Below the pieces are notes generated by a model. It saw only the letters and a program-made list of their open reading frames with translations, searched no databases and was not told where the DNA came from. Shown piece by piece: positions 8,438 through 16,212 of a stretch of 64,000 nucleotides of DNA (its first letter is position 1; each line of letters opens with the position of its first letter). Made by a program: the position numbers and the translations under genes. The stretch comes from Oceanospirillum sp048264105 (lineage in GTDB: Bacteria > Pseudomonadota > Gammaproteobacteria > Pseudomonadales > Halomonadaceae), in the NCBI GenBank assembly GCA_048264105.1, contig JBLXDJ010000001.1, positions 620,001 to 684,000 of the forward strand. The letters are read 5' to 3'.

Positions 8438-8510
8438 TTTATGGAATGTGCCTGACCCTGATTCGTTAACGTGAACAGGTGAAACATATTCCGGCTACGA
8501 GGACTTTGGA

Positions 8511-9266
8511 ATGAGCCAAGATTTTGTGCTGGAAACCCAGGGCTTGATCAAAGAGTTTAAAGGTTTCACCGCTGTTGATAATGTTGATCTGCAGGTTCAG
8601 CGCGGTCATATTCATGCTTTGATCGGACCTAATGGCGCGGGAAAAACCACCTGCTTTAATTTGCTGACTAAGTTTCTGACGCCGACTCATGGAAAGATCC
8701 TGTTTAACGGCACGGACATTACCCATCAGTCACCTACTGATATTGCCAAAATGGGTATGATCCGGTCTTTTCAGATCTCCGCTGTATTTCCCCATCTGAC
8801 CGTTCTGGATAATGTGCGTATCGCCCTGCAGCGTAAGCTGGGTACCTCTTTCCATTTCTGGAAGTCTGACCGCACCCTTGATGTGCTGAATGATCGTGCC
8901 ATGGAGCTGCTCGAAGAGGTCGACCTGACCAAGTGGGCTGACACCATTACTGTTGAAATGCCTTATGGCCGTAAGCGTGCTCTTGAGCTGGCAACCACTC
9001 TGGCCCTTGAGCCGGAACTGATGCTGCTGGATGAGCCGACTCAGGGTATGGGTCACGAAGATGTTGAGCGTGTGATGGCGCTGATCAAGAAAGTATCTGT
9101 CGGTCGTACCATTCTGATGGTTGAGCACAACCTGCATGTTGTTTCCAGCCTGTCTGATCGCATTACTGTTCTGCAGCGCGGTGCCGTGCTGACGGAAGGC
9201 CCTTACGAAGAGGTTTCTCAGAACCCTGATGTGCGTGAAGCCTACATGGGGAGTGAAGCGGCATGA
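8511..9266 (+). CDS. Branched-chain amino acid-type ABC importer, ATPase (LivG-like)
   Basis: First of two ATPases of a HAAT-family importer, 251 residues, cytoplasmic. Walker A is GPNGAGKTT (about residues 38-46). Walker B is LMLLDEPTQGM. The signature region reads YGRKRALELA in place of LSGGQ, as is usual for LivG. The ribosome site is modest (GAGGACTTTGGA). It overlaps the second ATPase by 4 bp. The order ATPase-ATPase-binding protein-permease-permease differs from the E. coli liv order. The substrate cannot be read from sequence; its position beside valine and propionate genes suggests a branched-chain amino or short-chain acid. Confidence 0.9.
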   Translation: MSQDFVLETQGLIKEFKGFTAVDNVDLQVQRGHIHALIGPNGAGKTTCFNLLTKFLTPTHGKILFNGTDITHQSPTDIAKMGMIRSFQISAVFPHLTVLDNVRIALQRKLGTSFHFWKSDRTLDVLNDRAMELLEEVDLTKWADTITVEMPYGRKRALELATTLALEPELMLLDEPTQGMGHEDVERVMALIKKVSVGRTILMVEHNLHVVSSLSDRITVLQRGAVLTEGPYEEVSQNPDVREAYMGSEAA

Positions 9267-9985
9267 GTTCGGAAAATAAAAAAGATATCGAGCAGCTACG
9301 TATTTCTGATCTGCACGCTTTTTACGGCGAGTCGCACATCCTTCACGGTATCGATATGAAGGTGAACCGTGGCGAGCTGGTAACTCTGCTGGGTCGTAAC
9401 GGTTCAGGTCGCTCGACGACCCTGAAGTCCATCATGAATATGGTGGGCAAGCGTACCGGTTCTATCATGGTGAACGGTAACGAAACTGTTGGTATGCCAG
9501 CACACCAGATTGCGCATCTGGGTGTGGGTTTCTGTCCGGAAGAGCGTGGCATCTTCTCCAGCCTGAATGTGGAAGAGAACCTGATGCTGCCGCCAACCGT
9601 TCGCAGCGGTGGTATGTCTCTGGATGATATCTATGAGATGTTCCCGAACCTGTATGAGCGCCGCATGAGTCAGGGCACACGCCTGTCCGGTGGTGAGCAG
9701 CAGATGCTGGCGATGGCCCGAATCCTCCGTACCGGTGCCAACCTGTTACTGCTGGACGAGATTACTGAAGGTCTTGCTCCTGTGATTGTTCAGTCACTGG
9801 GCGAGGTACTTCTTAAGTTAAAAGATAAAGGATTAACGATTGTATTGGTTGAGCAGAACTTCCGTTTTGCTGCGCCGCTGGCTGACCGTCACTACCTGAT
9901 GGAGCACGGCTCAATCGTTGAAGAGATCGCCAGTCATGAACTGGAAGAGAAAATGGATTTGCTGAACACCTATCTGGGTGTTTAA
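9263..9985 (+). CDS. Branched-chain amino acid-type ABC importer, ATPase (LivF-like)
   Basis: Second ATPase, 240 residues, start overlapping the LivG-like stop. The signature RLSGGEQQMLAMAR and Walker B NLLLLDEITEGLAP with catalytic Glu are intact. The Walker A motif reads GRNGSGRST: the invariant lysine is arginine (Arg50, codon 9410-9412). I recall Arg at this site in some LivF-like subfamilies, so it need not be damage, but it suggests asymmetric ATP sites in the heterodimer. It is followed by another A-rich tract (10017-10033). Confidence 0.9.
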   Translation: MSSENKKDIEQLRISDLHAFYGESHILHGIDMKVNRGELVTLLGRNGSGRSTTLKSIMNMVGKRTGSIMVNGNETVGMPAHQIAHLGVGFCPEERGIFSSLNVEENLMLPPTVRSGGMSLDDIYEMFPNLYERRMSQGTRLSGGEQQMLAMARILRTGANLLLLDEITEGLAPVIVQSLGEVLLKLKDKGLTIVLVEQNFRFAAPLADRHYLMEHGSIVEEIASHELEEKMDLLNTYLGV

Positions 9986-10084
9986 AAGCGGCTCCGCCAT
10001 GAGGGCAGAGCAGCGGGCAAACAAAAATAACAAGTGCCTAACCTGGTTTAAAGAGAGCCTGAAGCTCTGATAACCAACCCTAAA

Positions 10085-10105
10085 AACCACAACAACAATA
10101 ACAAC
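10085..10105 (+). promoter_or_regulatory. ARN-triplet leader tract before the binding protein
   Basis: ACCACAACAACAATAACAAC runs through this interval, seven near-perfect AAN triplets. It ends 9 bases before a TGGAG ribosome site for the ATG at 10127. Confidence 0.45.
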
Positions 10106-10126
10106 GCGAAAGCGATGGAGTGGACT

Positions 10127-11344
10127 ATGAAAATGCTGAAAAAACTAATGTGCAGCGCGATCGTATCGGCAATGGCAGCTTCAACGGCGGCTCAGGCTGA
10201 TATCTCTGATAACGAAGTTCGTATCGGTTATCTGGCAGATATGTCAGGTACTTATTCGGCACTTGCTGGCCCGGGTGGTCTGGAAGCGGCGAAAATGGCG
10301 ATCGAAGACTTCGGTGGCAAAGTTAACGGCAAAAAAATCACAATCGTTAGTGCTGATGACCAGAACAAACCTGATATCGGTGCTAACAAAGTTCGCCAGT
10401 GGATTGACGTAAACAACGTCGACATGGTGGCGGGCATGGTTTCTTCTGCGGTAACTATCGCAGTAAACAAAGTTGTGGAAGCGAAAGACAAAGTGTCTCT
10501 GGTATCCGGTTCTGCTTCTTCTTCAATCACCAACCAGTTCTGTACGCCTAACTCGGTTCACTATGTATATGACACCTATGCACTGGCACACGGTACCGGT
10601 GAAGCGGTAGTACGTGAAGGTGGTGACAGCTGGTTCTTCCTGACGGCTGACTATGCATTTGGTCATGCAATGGAAGCTGACGTAACAGAAGTTGTGAAAG
10701 AGAGCGGTGGTAAAATCGTTGGTGGTGTTCGTCACCCACTGGCAACCAATGACTTCTCCTCCTTCATCCTTCAGGCTCAGGCTTCCGGCGCTAAGATCGT
10801 AGGTCTGGCAAACGCAGGTGCTGATACCACTAACTCCCTGAAAACCGCTAAAGAGTTTGGCGTAGTGCAGGCGGGTCAGAAAATCGCAGGTCTGCTGATC
10901 TTCCTGAACGACGTTCACAGTCTGGGTCTGGAAACTACACAGGGTCTTCAGCTGACCACTGGTTTCTACTGGGATCGTACTCCTGAAACCCGTGCATGGT
11001 CTAAGCGTTACTTCGACCGTACCGGCAAAATGCCAACTATGGTGCAGGCAGGTATTTACTCTTCTGTAAACCACTACCTGAACGCTGTTAAAGCGGCCAA
11101 CAGTGACGCGTCTTCAGCTGTAATGTCTCAGATGAAGAAAACTCCTATCAATGACTTCTTCGCCACTAACGGTCAGATCCGTGAAGATGGTCGTATGATC
11201 CACGATATGTACCTGGCTGAAGTTAAGAAGCCTTCTGAGTCTACCGGTGAGTGGGATCTGTATAAGATTCTGCGTACTATCCCAGCCGATAAAGCGTTCC
11301 GTCCGCTGGCTGAGTCTAAGTGCAAACTGGTTGCAGGTCGTTAA
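10127..11344 (+). CDS. Branched-chain amino acid-type ABC importer, periplasmic binding protein
   Basis: Captures the substrate in the periplasm for the adjacent permeases; Peripla_BP_6/LivK-like fold. I chose the ATG at 10127 over 10115: GGAG sits 6 bases before it, and it gives a clean signal peptide (MKMLKKLMCSAIVSAMA..., cleavage near AQA-DI). The mature start DNEVRIGYLADMSGTYSALAGPGGLEAAKMAIEDF is typical of the family. Length is 405 residues. Two tandem stem-loops lie between this gene and the permeases, which may keep the binding protein more abundant than the membrane parts. Confidence 0.92.
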   Translation: MKMLKKLMCSAIVSAMAASTAAQADISDNEVRIGYLADMSGTYSALAGPGGLEAAKMAIEDFGGKVNGKKITIVSADDQNKPDIGANKVRQWIDVNNVDMVAGMVSSAVTIAVNKVVEAKDKVSLVSGSASSSITNQFCTPNSVHYVYDTYALAHGTGEAVVREGGDSWFFLTADYAFGHAMEADVTEVVKESGGKIVGGVRHPLATNDFSSFILQAQASGAKIVGLANAGADTTNSLKTAKEFGVVQAGQKIAGLLIFLNDVHSLGLETTQGLQLTTGFYWDRTPETRAWSKRYFDRTGKMPTMVQAGIYSSVNHYLNAVKAANSDASSAVMSQMKKTPINDFFATNGQIREDGRMIHDMYLAEVKKPSESTGEWDLYKILRTIPADKAFRPLAESKCKLVAGR

Positions 11345-11361
11345 TAACGTCTGACTCCTCG

Positions 11362-11386
11362 GTGACGGGCTGCTACGGCCCGTCAC
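11362..11386 (+). terminator. Perfect 9-bp stem-loop after the binding-protein gene
   Basis: GTGACGGGC (11362-11370) pairs with GCCCGTCAC (11378-11386), loop of 7, no T-run. It is probably an mRNA-stabilising or pausing hairpin inside the importer operon. Confidence 0.55.
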
Positions 11387-11415
11387 ACTCAAACCTACAT
11401 CTGTTTGAGTGTTTT
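11385..11415 (+). terminator. Second stem-loop with T-run (partial terminator)
   Basis: ACACTCAAAC (11385-11394) pairs exactly with GTTTGAGTGT (11403-11412), then TTT. It overlaps the first hairpin by 2 bases, so the two may compete. It probably lets only part of the transcription pass into the permease genes. Confidence 0.6.
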
Positions 11416-11517
11416 AGCTTCACCGGTATATAAGCGTCTCCGGTTTATTGAACAATAAGAATAACGACACCTGTGTTTTAAGGTGGCGCCTTTTCAAGAG
11501 CGTTAAAGGGTTTTGTT

Positions 11518-12405
11518 ATGGCAGAGTTACTGGGTTTTCCGCCACAGGTTTTATTTGGTCAGTTGTTGATCGGTCTGATTAACGGGTCTTTCTATGCACT
11601 GCTAAGTCTGGGTCTGGCTATTATTTTTGGTTTGTTAAATATTATCAACTTCGCACACGGTGCTCAGTATATGCTGGGTGCATTTGTGGCATGGTTGGGT
11701 CTTAAATTTCTGGGTGTTAACTATTGGGTGTCGCTGCTGCTTGCGCCACTGATTGTCGCAGCAATAGGTATTGCGATAGAAAAAACAATGTTACGCCGTC
11801 TTTATAAAGAAGATCACCTCTATGGTCTGTTGCTGACCTTCGGTCTGGCGCTGATTATTGAAGGTTCTTTCACTCACTTCTTCGGTGTTTCGGGTCAGCC
11901 GTATTCTGCTCCTGAGCTGCTGCAGGGTGGTAACAACCTGGGCTTTATGTTCCTGCCAACGTACCGCGCCTGGATTATTGTTGCGTCACTGGTGATCTGC
12001 TTCGGTACCTGGTACATGATCGAGCGTACTAAACTGGGTGCATATCTGCGTGCAGGTACTGAGAACCCTCAGCTACTGCAGGCCTTTGGTATCAACGTAC
12101 CTCTGCTGATTACTCTGACTTACGGTTATGGGGTTGCGCTGGCTGCTTTTGCAGGGGTTTTGGCGGCACCTATCTATTCTGTAAGCCCTGTGATGGGGTC
12201 TAACCTGCTGATCGTTGTATTTGCTGTGGTGGTTATTGGCGGCATGGGATCGATCTTCGGGGCTATTGTTACCGGTCTTATGATGGGCCTGATCGAAGGT
12301 CTGACTAAAGTTTTCTATCCGGAAGCGTCTACAACGGTGATCTTCCTTGTGATGATTATTGTGCTTCTGGTGCGTCCTGCCGGGCTGTTTGGTAAGGAGG
12401 CTTAA
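11518..12405 (+). CDS. Branched-chain amino acid-type ABC importer, permease (LivH-like)
   Basis: Inner-membrane channel subunit, 295 residues, hydrophobic throughout. The family hallmark GLLNIINFAHGAQYMLGAF is in the first third and VVIGGMGSIFGAIVTGLMMG near the end. An ARN-like run (AACAATAAGAATAAC, 11451-11465) lies upstream, after the double hairpin. It ends 3 bases before the LivM-like gene. Confidence 0.92.
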   Translation: MAELLGFPPQVLFGQLLIGLINGSFYALLSLGLAIIFGLLNIINFAHGAQYMLGAFVAWLGLKFLGVNYWVSLLLAPLIVAAIGIAIEKTMLRRLYKEDHLYGLLLTFGLALIIEGSFTHFFGVSGQPYSAPELLQGGNNLGFMFLPTYRAWIIVASLVICFGTWYMIERTKLGAYLRAGTENPQLLQAFGINVPLLITLTYGYGVALAAFAGVLAAPIYSVSPVMGSNLLIVVFAVVVIGGMGSIFGAIVTGLMMGLIEGLTKVFYPEASTTVIFLVMIIVLLVRPAGLFGKEA

Positions 12406-12408
12406 ATC

Positions 12409-13380
12409 ATGACGACTCAAGTATTGAACAGTCGCACGGTGAATAAAACCATGAATAAAACAAAACTGTCGTTCCTGATTCTTCTTTTGGTGGGGCTGGT
12501 TGCACCTTTTGCTATCTACCCTGTGTTCCTGATGAAGGTATTGTGCTTCGCACTCTTTGCTTGCGCCTTTAACCTGATGCTGGGTTATGGCGGATTGCTC
12601 TCCTTTGGTCATGCTGCATTTCTGGCAACCGGTGGCTATATCACTGGTCATACGATCATGCAGTGGGGGCTGACGCCTGAGCTGGGTATTCTGGTCGGTG
12701 TTATCTGCTCTGCAGCCATGGGCTTTGTCTTTGGTAAGCTGGCGATCCGTCGTCAGGGTATCTACTTTGCGATGATCACCCTGGCTCTGTCCCAGCTGGT
12801 CTTCTTCCTCTATGTTCAGGCGCCTTTCACCGGTGGTGAGAATGGTCTGCAGGGGATTCCACGGGGTAAGCTGTTCGGTATGTTCAGCCTTGAAGGCAAC
12901 CTGCCAATGTACTACTTCGTGCTGGCTGTATTCGTGATCGGTTTTGCGATCATCTACCGTACGATCCATTCACCATTCGGTCAGATTCTGAAAGCGATTC
13001 GTGAGAATGAGCCGCGTACCGTATCTCTGGGCTACGATGTTGATAAATTCAAGCTGGTTGCCTTTGTGATCTCTGCAGCACTGGCGGGTCTGGCGGGTTC
13101 TACCAAGAGTCTGGTTTTCCAGCTGGCGTCTCTGACGGATGCACACTGGCACATGTCCGGTGAGGTTATCCTGATGACCCTGCTGGGTGGTGTTGGTACT
13201 ATCTTTGGTCCAATTGTGGGCGCGGCAACGGTCGTTACCCTGCAAAACTATCTGTCTCAGGGCCCTCTGGCATCCTGGGTGCCGGTGATTCTGGGTCTGA
13301 TCTTCGTTATCTGTGTACTTCTGTTCCGCAGCGGCATCGTGGGCGAGATTCAGAAGTTCATGAAAAAGAATTTCAACTAA
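12409..13380 (+). CDS. Branched-chain amino acid-type ABC importer, permease (LivM-like)
   Basis: Second channel subunit, 323 residues. It carries LMLGYGGLLSFGHAAFLATGGY and the cytoplasmic coupling segment KAIRENEPRTVSLGYDVDKFK that contacts the ATPases, then LLGGVGTIFGPIVGA. A near-ideal AAGGAGG ribosome site (12394-12400) lies 8 bases before the ATG, inside the end of the LivH-like gene, so the two are tightly coupled. It is the last gene of the importer operon; a terminator follows. Confidence 0.92.
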   Translation: MTTQVLNSRTVNKTMNKTKLSFLILLLVGLVAPFAIYPVFLMKVLCFALFACAFNLMLGYGGLLSFGHAAFLATGGYITGHTIMQWGLTPELGILVGVICSAAMGFVFGKLAIRRQGIYFAMITLALSQLVFFLYVQAPFTGGENGLQGIPRGKLFGMFSLEGNLPMYYFVLAVFVIGFAIIYRTIHSPFGQILKAIRENEPRTVSLGYDVDKFKLVAFVISAALAGLAGSTKSLVFQLASLTDAHWHMSGEVILMTLLGGVGTIFGPIVGAATVVTLQNYLSQGPLASWVPVILGLIFVICVLLFRSGIVGEIQKFMKKNFN

Positions 13381-13424
13381 GTCCCCATAGCTTTTCGTAT
13401 TGCACAATTTTTAAAGTGCCTGTG

Positions 13425-13453
13425 AGCCTGTACGCTTTGTACAGGCTTTTTTT
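13425..13453 (+). terminator. Rho-independent terminator of the importer operon
   Basis: AGCCTGTAC (13425-13433) pairs with GTACAGGCT (13439-13447) around GCTTT, followed by a T-run to 13453. It also shows that the next gene must start after this point. Confidence 0.9.
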
Positions 13454-13529
13454 GTTAGTGCTTTGGCGTAGTACACAATCGTGCTTTGGGGGCTGCGACA
13501 AATGTGTTTTGAGTGAAGGAGAGTGTGTG

Positions 13530-14330
13530 ATGAGTGATCTATTGTTGTATCAGCAGGACGGTGCGGTCGTAACCCTGACGATGAATCAGGATGAGACCCG
13601 AAATGCGATCTCTTCGGATGAGATGATTGACGCGTTTGAGCAGGCGGCGCTCAAAATCAACCGGGATGACAGCGTTTCTGTGGTGATTCTGACCGGTGCC
13701 GGTAAGGCGTTCTCTTCCGGCGGTAATGTTAAAGATATGCACGAGAAGGGCGGCATGTTTGGTGGTTCGCCGGTTGAACTCAGAGAGGGCTACCGCCGGG
13801 GCATTCAGCGTATTCCGCTGGCGATGCACAATCTTGAGGTACCGTTGATTGCAGCCGTTAACGGCGCAGCGATCGGTGCAGGCTGCGATTTGGCGATGAT
13901 GTGCGATATCCGTATTGCATCCACCAAAGCCCGGTTTGCCGAGAGCTTCGCCAAAATCGGTATTATTCCCGGTGACGGCGGTGCCTGGTTTTTACCTCGG
14001 GCGATCGGAATGTCCCGTGCCTGTGAGATGGCTTTTACCGGTGAGGCGGTTGATGCAGAAACGGCCCTGAGCTGGGGTATGGTATCTCAGGTGACGGAGC
14101 CTGAGGAATTGATGACAGCGGCCCGGAAAATGGCTGACCGGATTGCTGTTAATCCGCCCCGTGCCTTGCGGATGACGAAAAAGCTGCTTAAAGAGGGGCA
14201 AAAAGTGTCTCTGGAGACATTATTGGAGTTGTCTGCTTCGATGCAGGCGCTGGCTCATCATACCTCGGATCATGGGGAAGCGGTTGCTGCGATGTTAGAG
14301 AAGCGCAGCCCGGTTTTCACCGGCAAGTAA
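13530..14330 (+). CDS. Enoyl-CoA hydratase/isomerase family protein (crotonase)
   Basis: Crotonase-fold protein of 266 residues acting on an unknown acyl-CoA. The start at 13530 (MSDLLLYQQDG) has AAGGAG 8 bases upstream; a longer in-frame extension back to 13416 would run through the terminator and is rejected. The oxyanion segment FSSGGNVKDM is present. At the hydratase acid/base sites it has Asp (GAGCDLAMMCDIR) in place of the first Glu, and a shifted Glu in FAESFAKIGIIPGDGG in place of the second. An isomerase or specialised hydratase is therefore more likely than a standard hydratase. It is transcribed separately from the importer. Confidence 0.85.
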   Translation: MSDLLLYQQDGAVVTLTMNQDETRNAISSDEMIDAFEQAALKINRDDSVSVVILTGAGKAFSSGGNVKDMHEKGGMFGGSPVELREGYRRGIQRIPLAMHNLEVPLIAAVNGAAIGAGCDLAMMCDIRIASTKARFAESFAKIGIIPGDGGAWFLPRAIGMSRACEMAFTGEAVDAETALSWGMVSQVTEPEELMTAARKMADRIAVNPPRALRMTKKLLKEGQKVSLETLLELSASMQALAHHTSDHGEAVAAMLEKRSPVFTGK

Positions 14331-14345
14331 GCTTTTTTGATGAAA

Positions 14346-14373
14346 GCCCCTGTTTTCTTTTGACGACAGGGGC
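14346..14373. terminator. Stem-loop after the crotonase gene
   Basis: GCCCCTGT (14346-14353) pairs with ACAGGGGC (14366-14373), loop of 12, no T-run on the plus strand. A separate 12-bp palindrome ACTCCCGGGAGT is at 14392-14403. Terminator function is uncertain. Confidence 0.35.
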
Positions 14374-14565
14374 CGGATTCTGTTGGTAAAGACTCCCGGG
14401 AGTACTGGACATTAGTTCTTTCGTATTGTTTGCGCCGCTGATAGGGGTTTTGAGAGTAAAAAAGTCACCTTGGATATTTTTTTTGTGGCGGGGATTTGTG
14501 ATAATCCACCGCCTTAAATTGATCCTGAGATCGTTCGGGCTTTCCGTCCTCACCCTGGCTGTTTA

Positions 14566-16212
14566 ATGAAAGATAATTCTACCCGTAACTGGGCGTTTGT
14601 AATCTTGACCCTTGGTATCTCCCTGTCCCTTGGAGCAGCCTGGCTTCTGCATTTTTCTGAGCAGGAGCAACTTCGCAGCCGATTTGTCAAAGACGTTTCT
14701 GATCGTAGTGCCGTTTTCAGTCGTGAACTGAATACTTCGCTGGAAACGCTCTATACCCTGCGCACCCTTTTTATTGCCCAAACCCTGCCACGTCTGGATG
14801 ACTTTGAGTTTGTCGCCAGTAACAGCCGTGTACGCCATAAAGATATTATTGCGGTTTACTGGATACCCGAGATCAGTGCCAGTAAGCGGGCGTTGTTTGA
14901 ACGTGATGTTTCCCGAATGGATGGCATGTCATCCTTCCGTGTGCTTGAGCAAACAGAGTCGGGACTGCTGCGCCCCCCTGTTAATGATAAGGGGCTGCAT
15001 CGGCCCATTGTTTATTTTCAGGGTGAGTCTTCCCAGCAGTTGCCCCTTGGGATCGATATGTTGTCGAACCAGTCTGTTAACCAGCTGCTGGACGATGCGA
15101 AGAACAGCAGTGAACTGGTGCTTGCTTCGGGGCCGATTGAGCTCAATGATGACCTGACCCGACAGGGCAAATACCGCACCTCCATGATCAAGGCGGCTAT
15201 TTCTGTGCCGTTAAGGGGCTATCCCGGACAGGTTGCCGGTTATGTTATTGCGGTGATCAACCTGAAAATATCCTTTGCTGATGCCCTGCAGCAGATTCGG
15301 GTTGCCGGTATCGATATGAAACTGTGGGATCAGACCGGTACTCAGGATCCGGTGATGCTGCATCATCATATCAGCCGTACTCAGCTTGAGATCGATCCTG
15401 AACGCTCAACGCTGGTGCCGATGTATGTCAGCGGAAACCGGCAGTGGTTTATCGAAGCCTTACCAACCTATTACTATTTCAACAGTAAGCGAACCTGGCT
15501 TCCGCACCTGATTTTTGTGTTGGGTATCACTCTGACCGGTCTGGCGGTGGTTACCTTTATGCGTCTGGCCCGAAAGAATGCCCGTATTCAGCATGAGACA
15601 CGCCAGCTGCTGACATCGAATCAGGAATTAGCGGAGATCTCACGTACAGATGCTCTGACAGCGGTAGCGAACCGTCGCTATTTTGATGAAGTGCTGGATA
15701 AAGAGTGGAAACGCTCTCTGAGAAACCATACGCCGCTGACGCTGATTATGGTGGATATCGACTGCTTTAAACTCTACAACGACTATTATGGTCACCTTGA
15801 AGGGGATGAGTGTATTCACGCCGTTGCTCAGACCCTCAAGGATATGATGTCGCGCCCGATGGATCTGGTTGCCCGTTACGGGGGAGAGGAGTTTGCCATC
15901 CTGCTGCCGGACACCAATGAAAACGCGGTGATTCTGGCTGAGCAGTGCCGCAAGCTGATCGAACAGCAGCGAATTCCCCATGCGGCTTCCAAGGTATCTC
16001 CTTATGTGACCGTCAGTATGGGGATCGCAACCATTGTTTCTGATGTGACGGATGATGTTTCCGAACTGATCCGTCTCGCAGACCGTGCGCTGTACAGTGC
16101 CAAGGCTGGCGGCAGAAATCAGGTTGTTCAGGCTGAGGTGCCTGCGGAACAGGAGGTGCCCAATCTTCTCCAGTCGGATATTAAGGTCGACAGCGAAAGG
16201 CCTCAGTCGTGA
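14566..16212 (+). CDS. Membrane diguanylate cyclase with CHASE-type sensor
   Basis: Predicted to make c-di-GMP in response to an extracytoplasmic signal; 548 residues. Membrane segments are near residues 9-28 and 310-332. The region between them looks like a CHASE domain (ETLYTLRTLFIAQ, HKDIIAVYWIPEIS). The GGDEF domain follows, with GGEEF at 439-443 and an intact inhibitory site RPMD five residues before it, so feedback inhibition is likely. The ribosome site is weak. Its stop overlaps the MATE gene start by 4 bp, an odd pairing for a cyclase. Confidence 0.88.
   Translation: MKDNSTRNWAFVILTLGISLSLGAAWLLHFSEQEQLRSRFVKDVSDRSAVFSRELNTSLETLYTLRTLFIAQTLPRLDDFEFVASNSRVRHKDIIAVYWIPEISASKRALFERDVSRMDGMSSFRVLEQTESGLLRPPVNDKGLHRPIVYFQGESSQQLPLGIDMLSNQSVNQLLDDAKNSSELVLASGPIELNDDLTRQGKYRTSMIKAAISVPLRGYPGQVAGYVIAVINLKISFADALQQIRVAGIDMKLWDQTGTQDPVMLHHHISRTQLEIDPERSTLVPMYVSGNRQWFIEALPTYYYFNSKRTWLPHLIFVLGITLTGLAVVTFMRLARKNARIQHETRQLLTSNQELAEISRTDALTAVANRRYFDEVLDKEWKRSLRNHTPLTLIMVDIDCFKLYNDYYGHLEGDECIHAVAQTLKDMMSRPMDLVARYGGEEFAILLPDTNENAVILAEQCRKLIEQQRIPHAASKVSPYVTVSMGIATIVSDVTDDVSELIRLADRALYSAKAGGRNQVVQAEVPAEQEVPNLLQSDIKVDSERPQS

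Larger units (their letters stand above)
8062..8510. other. Regulatory stretch before the importer operon
   Basis: No gene supported. In order it holds an imperfect terminator for prpE, an AT-rich segment with TATAAT at 8173-8178, a weak promoter-like pair (TTGTAC 8280-8285 and TATGTT 8303-8308, 17-bp spacer), the LiuR-like site 2 overlapping that -10, and an ARN tract. Two mini-ORFs (ATG at 8441, 4 codons; ATG at 8446, 7 codons) follow. The ATPase start lies about 70 bases beyond the ARN tract, so this leader is longer than the others. Confidence 0.55.

Noticed and set aside
8441..8469. Leader-peptide attenuator for the importer (mini-ORF with Leu and Ile codons)
   Set aside because: No terminator/antiterminator pair follows before the ATPase start, and the ORF is too short to separate from chance.
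10399..10420. Third LiuR-like site (GACGTAAACAACGTCG)
   Set aside because: It lies inside the binding-protein coding sequence and the two ACGT half-sites are spaced differently.
12073..12969. 298-codon minus-strand frame across the permease genes
   Set aside because: Antisense shadow, extremely Gln/His rich, caused by the codon use of membrane proteins.
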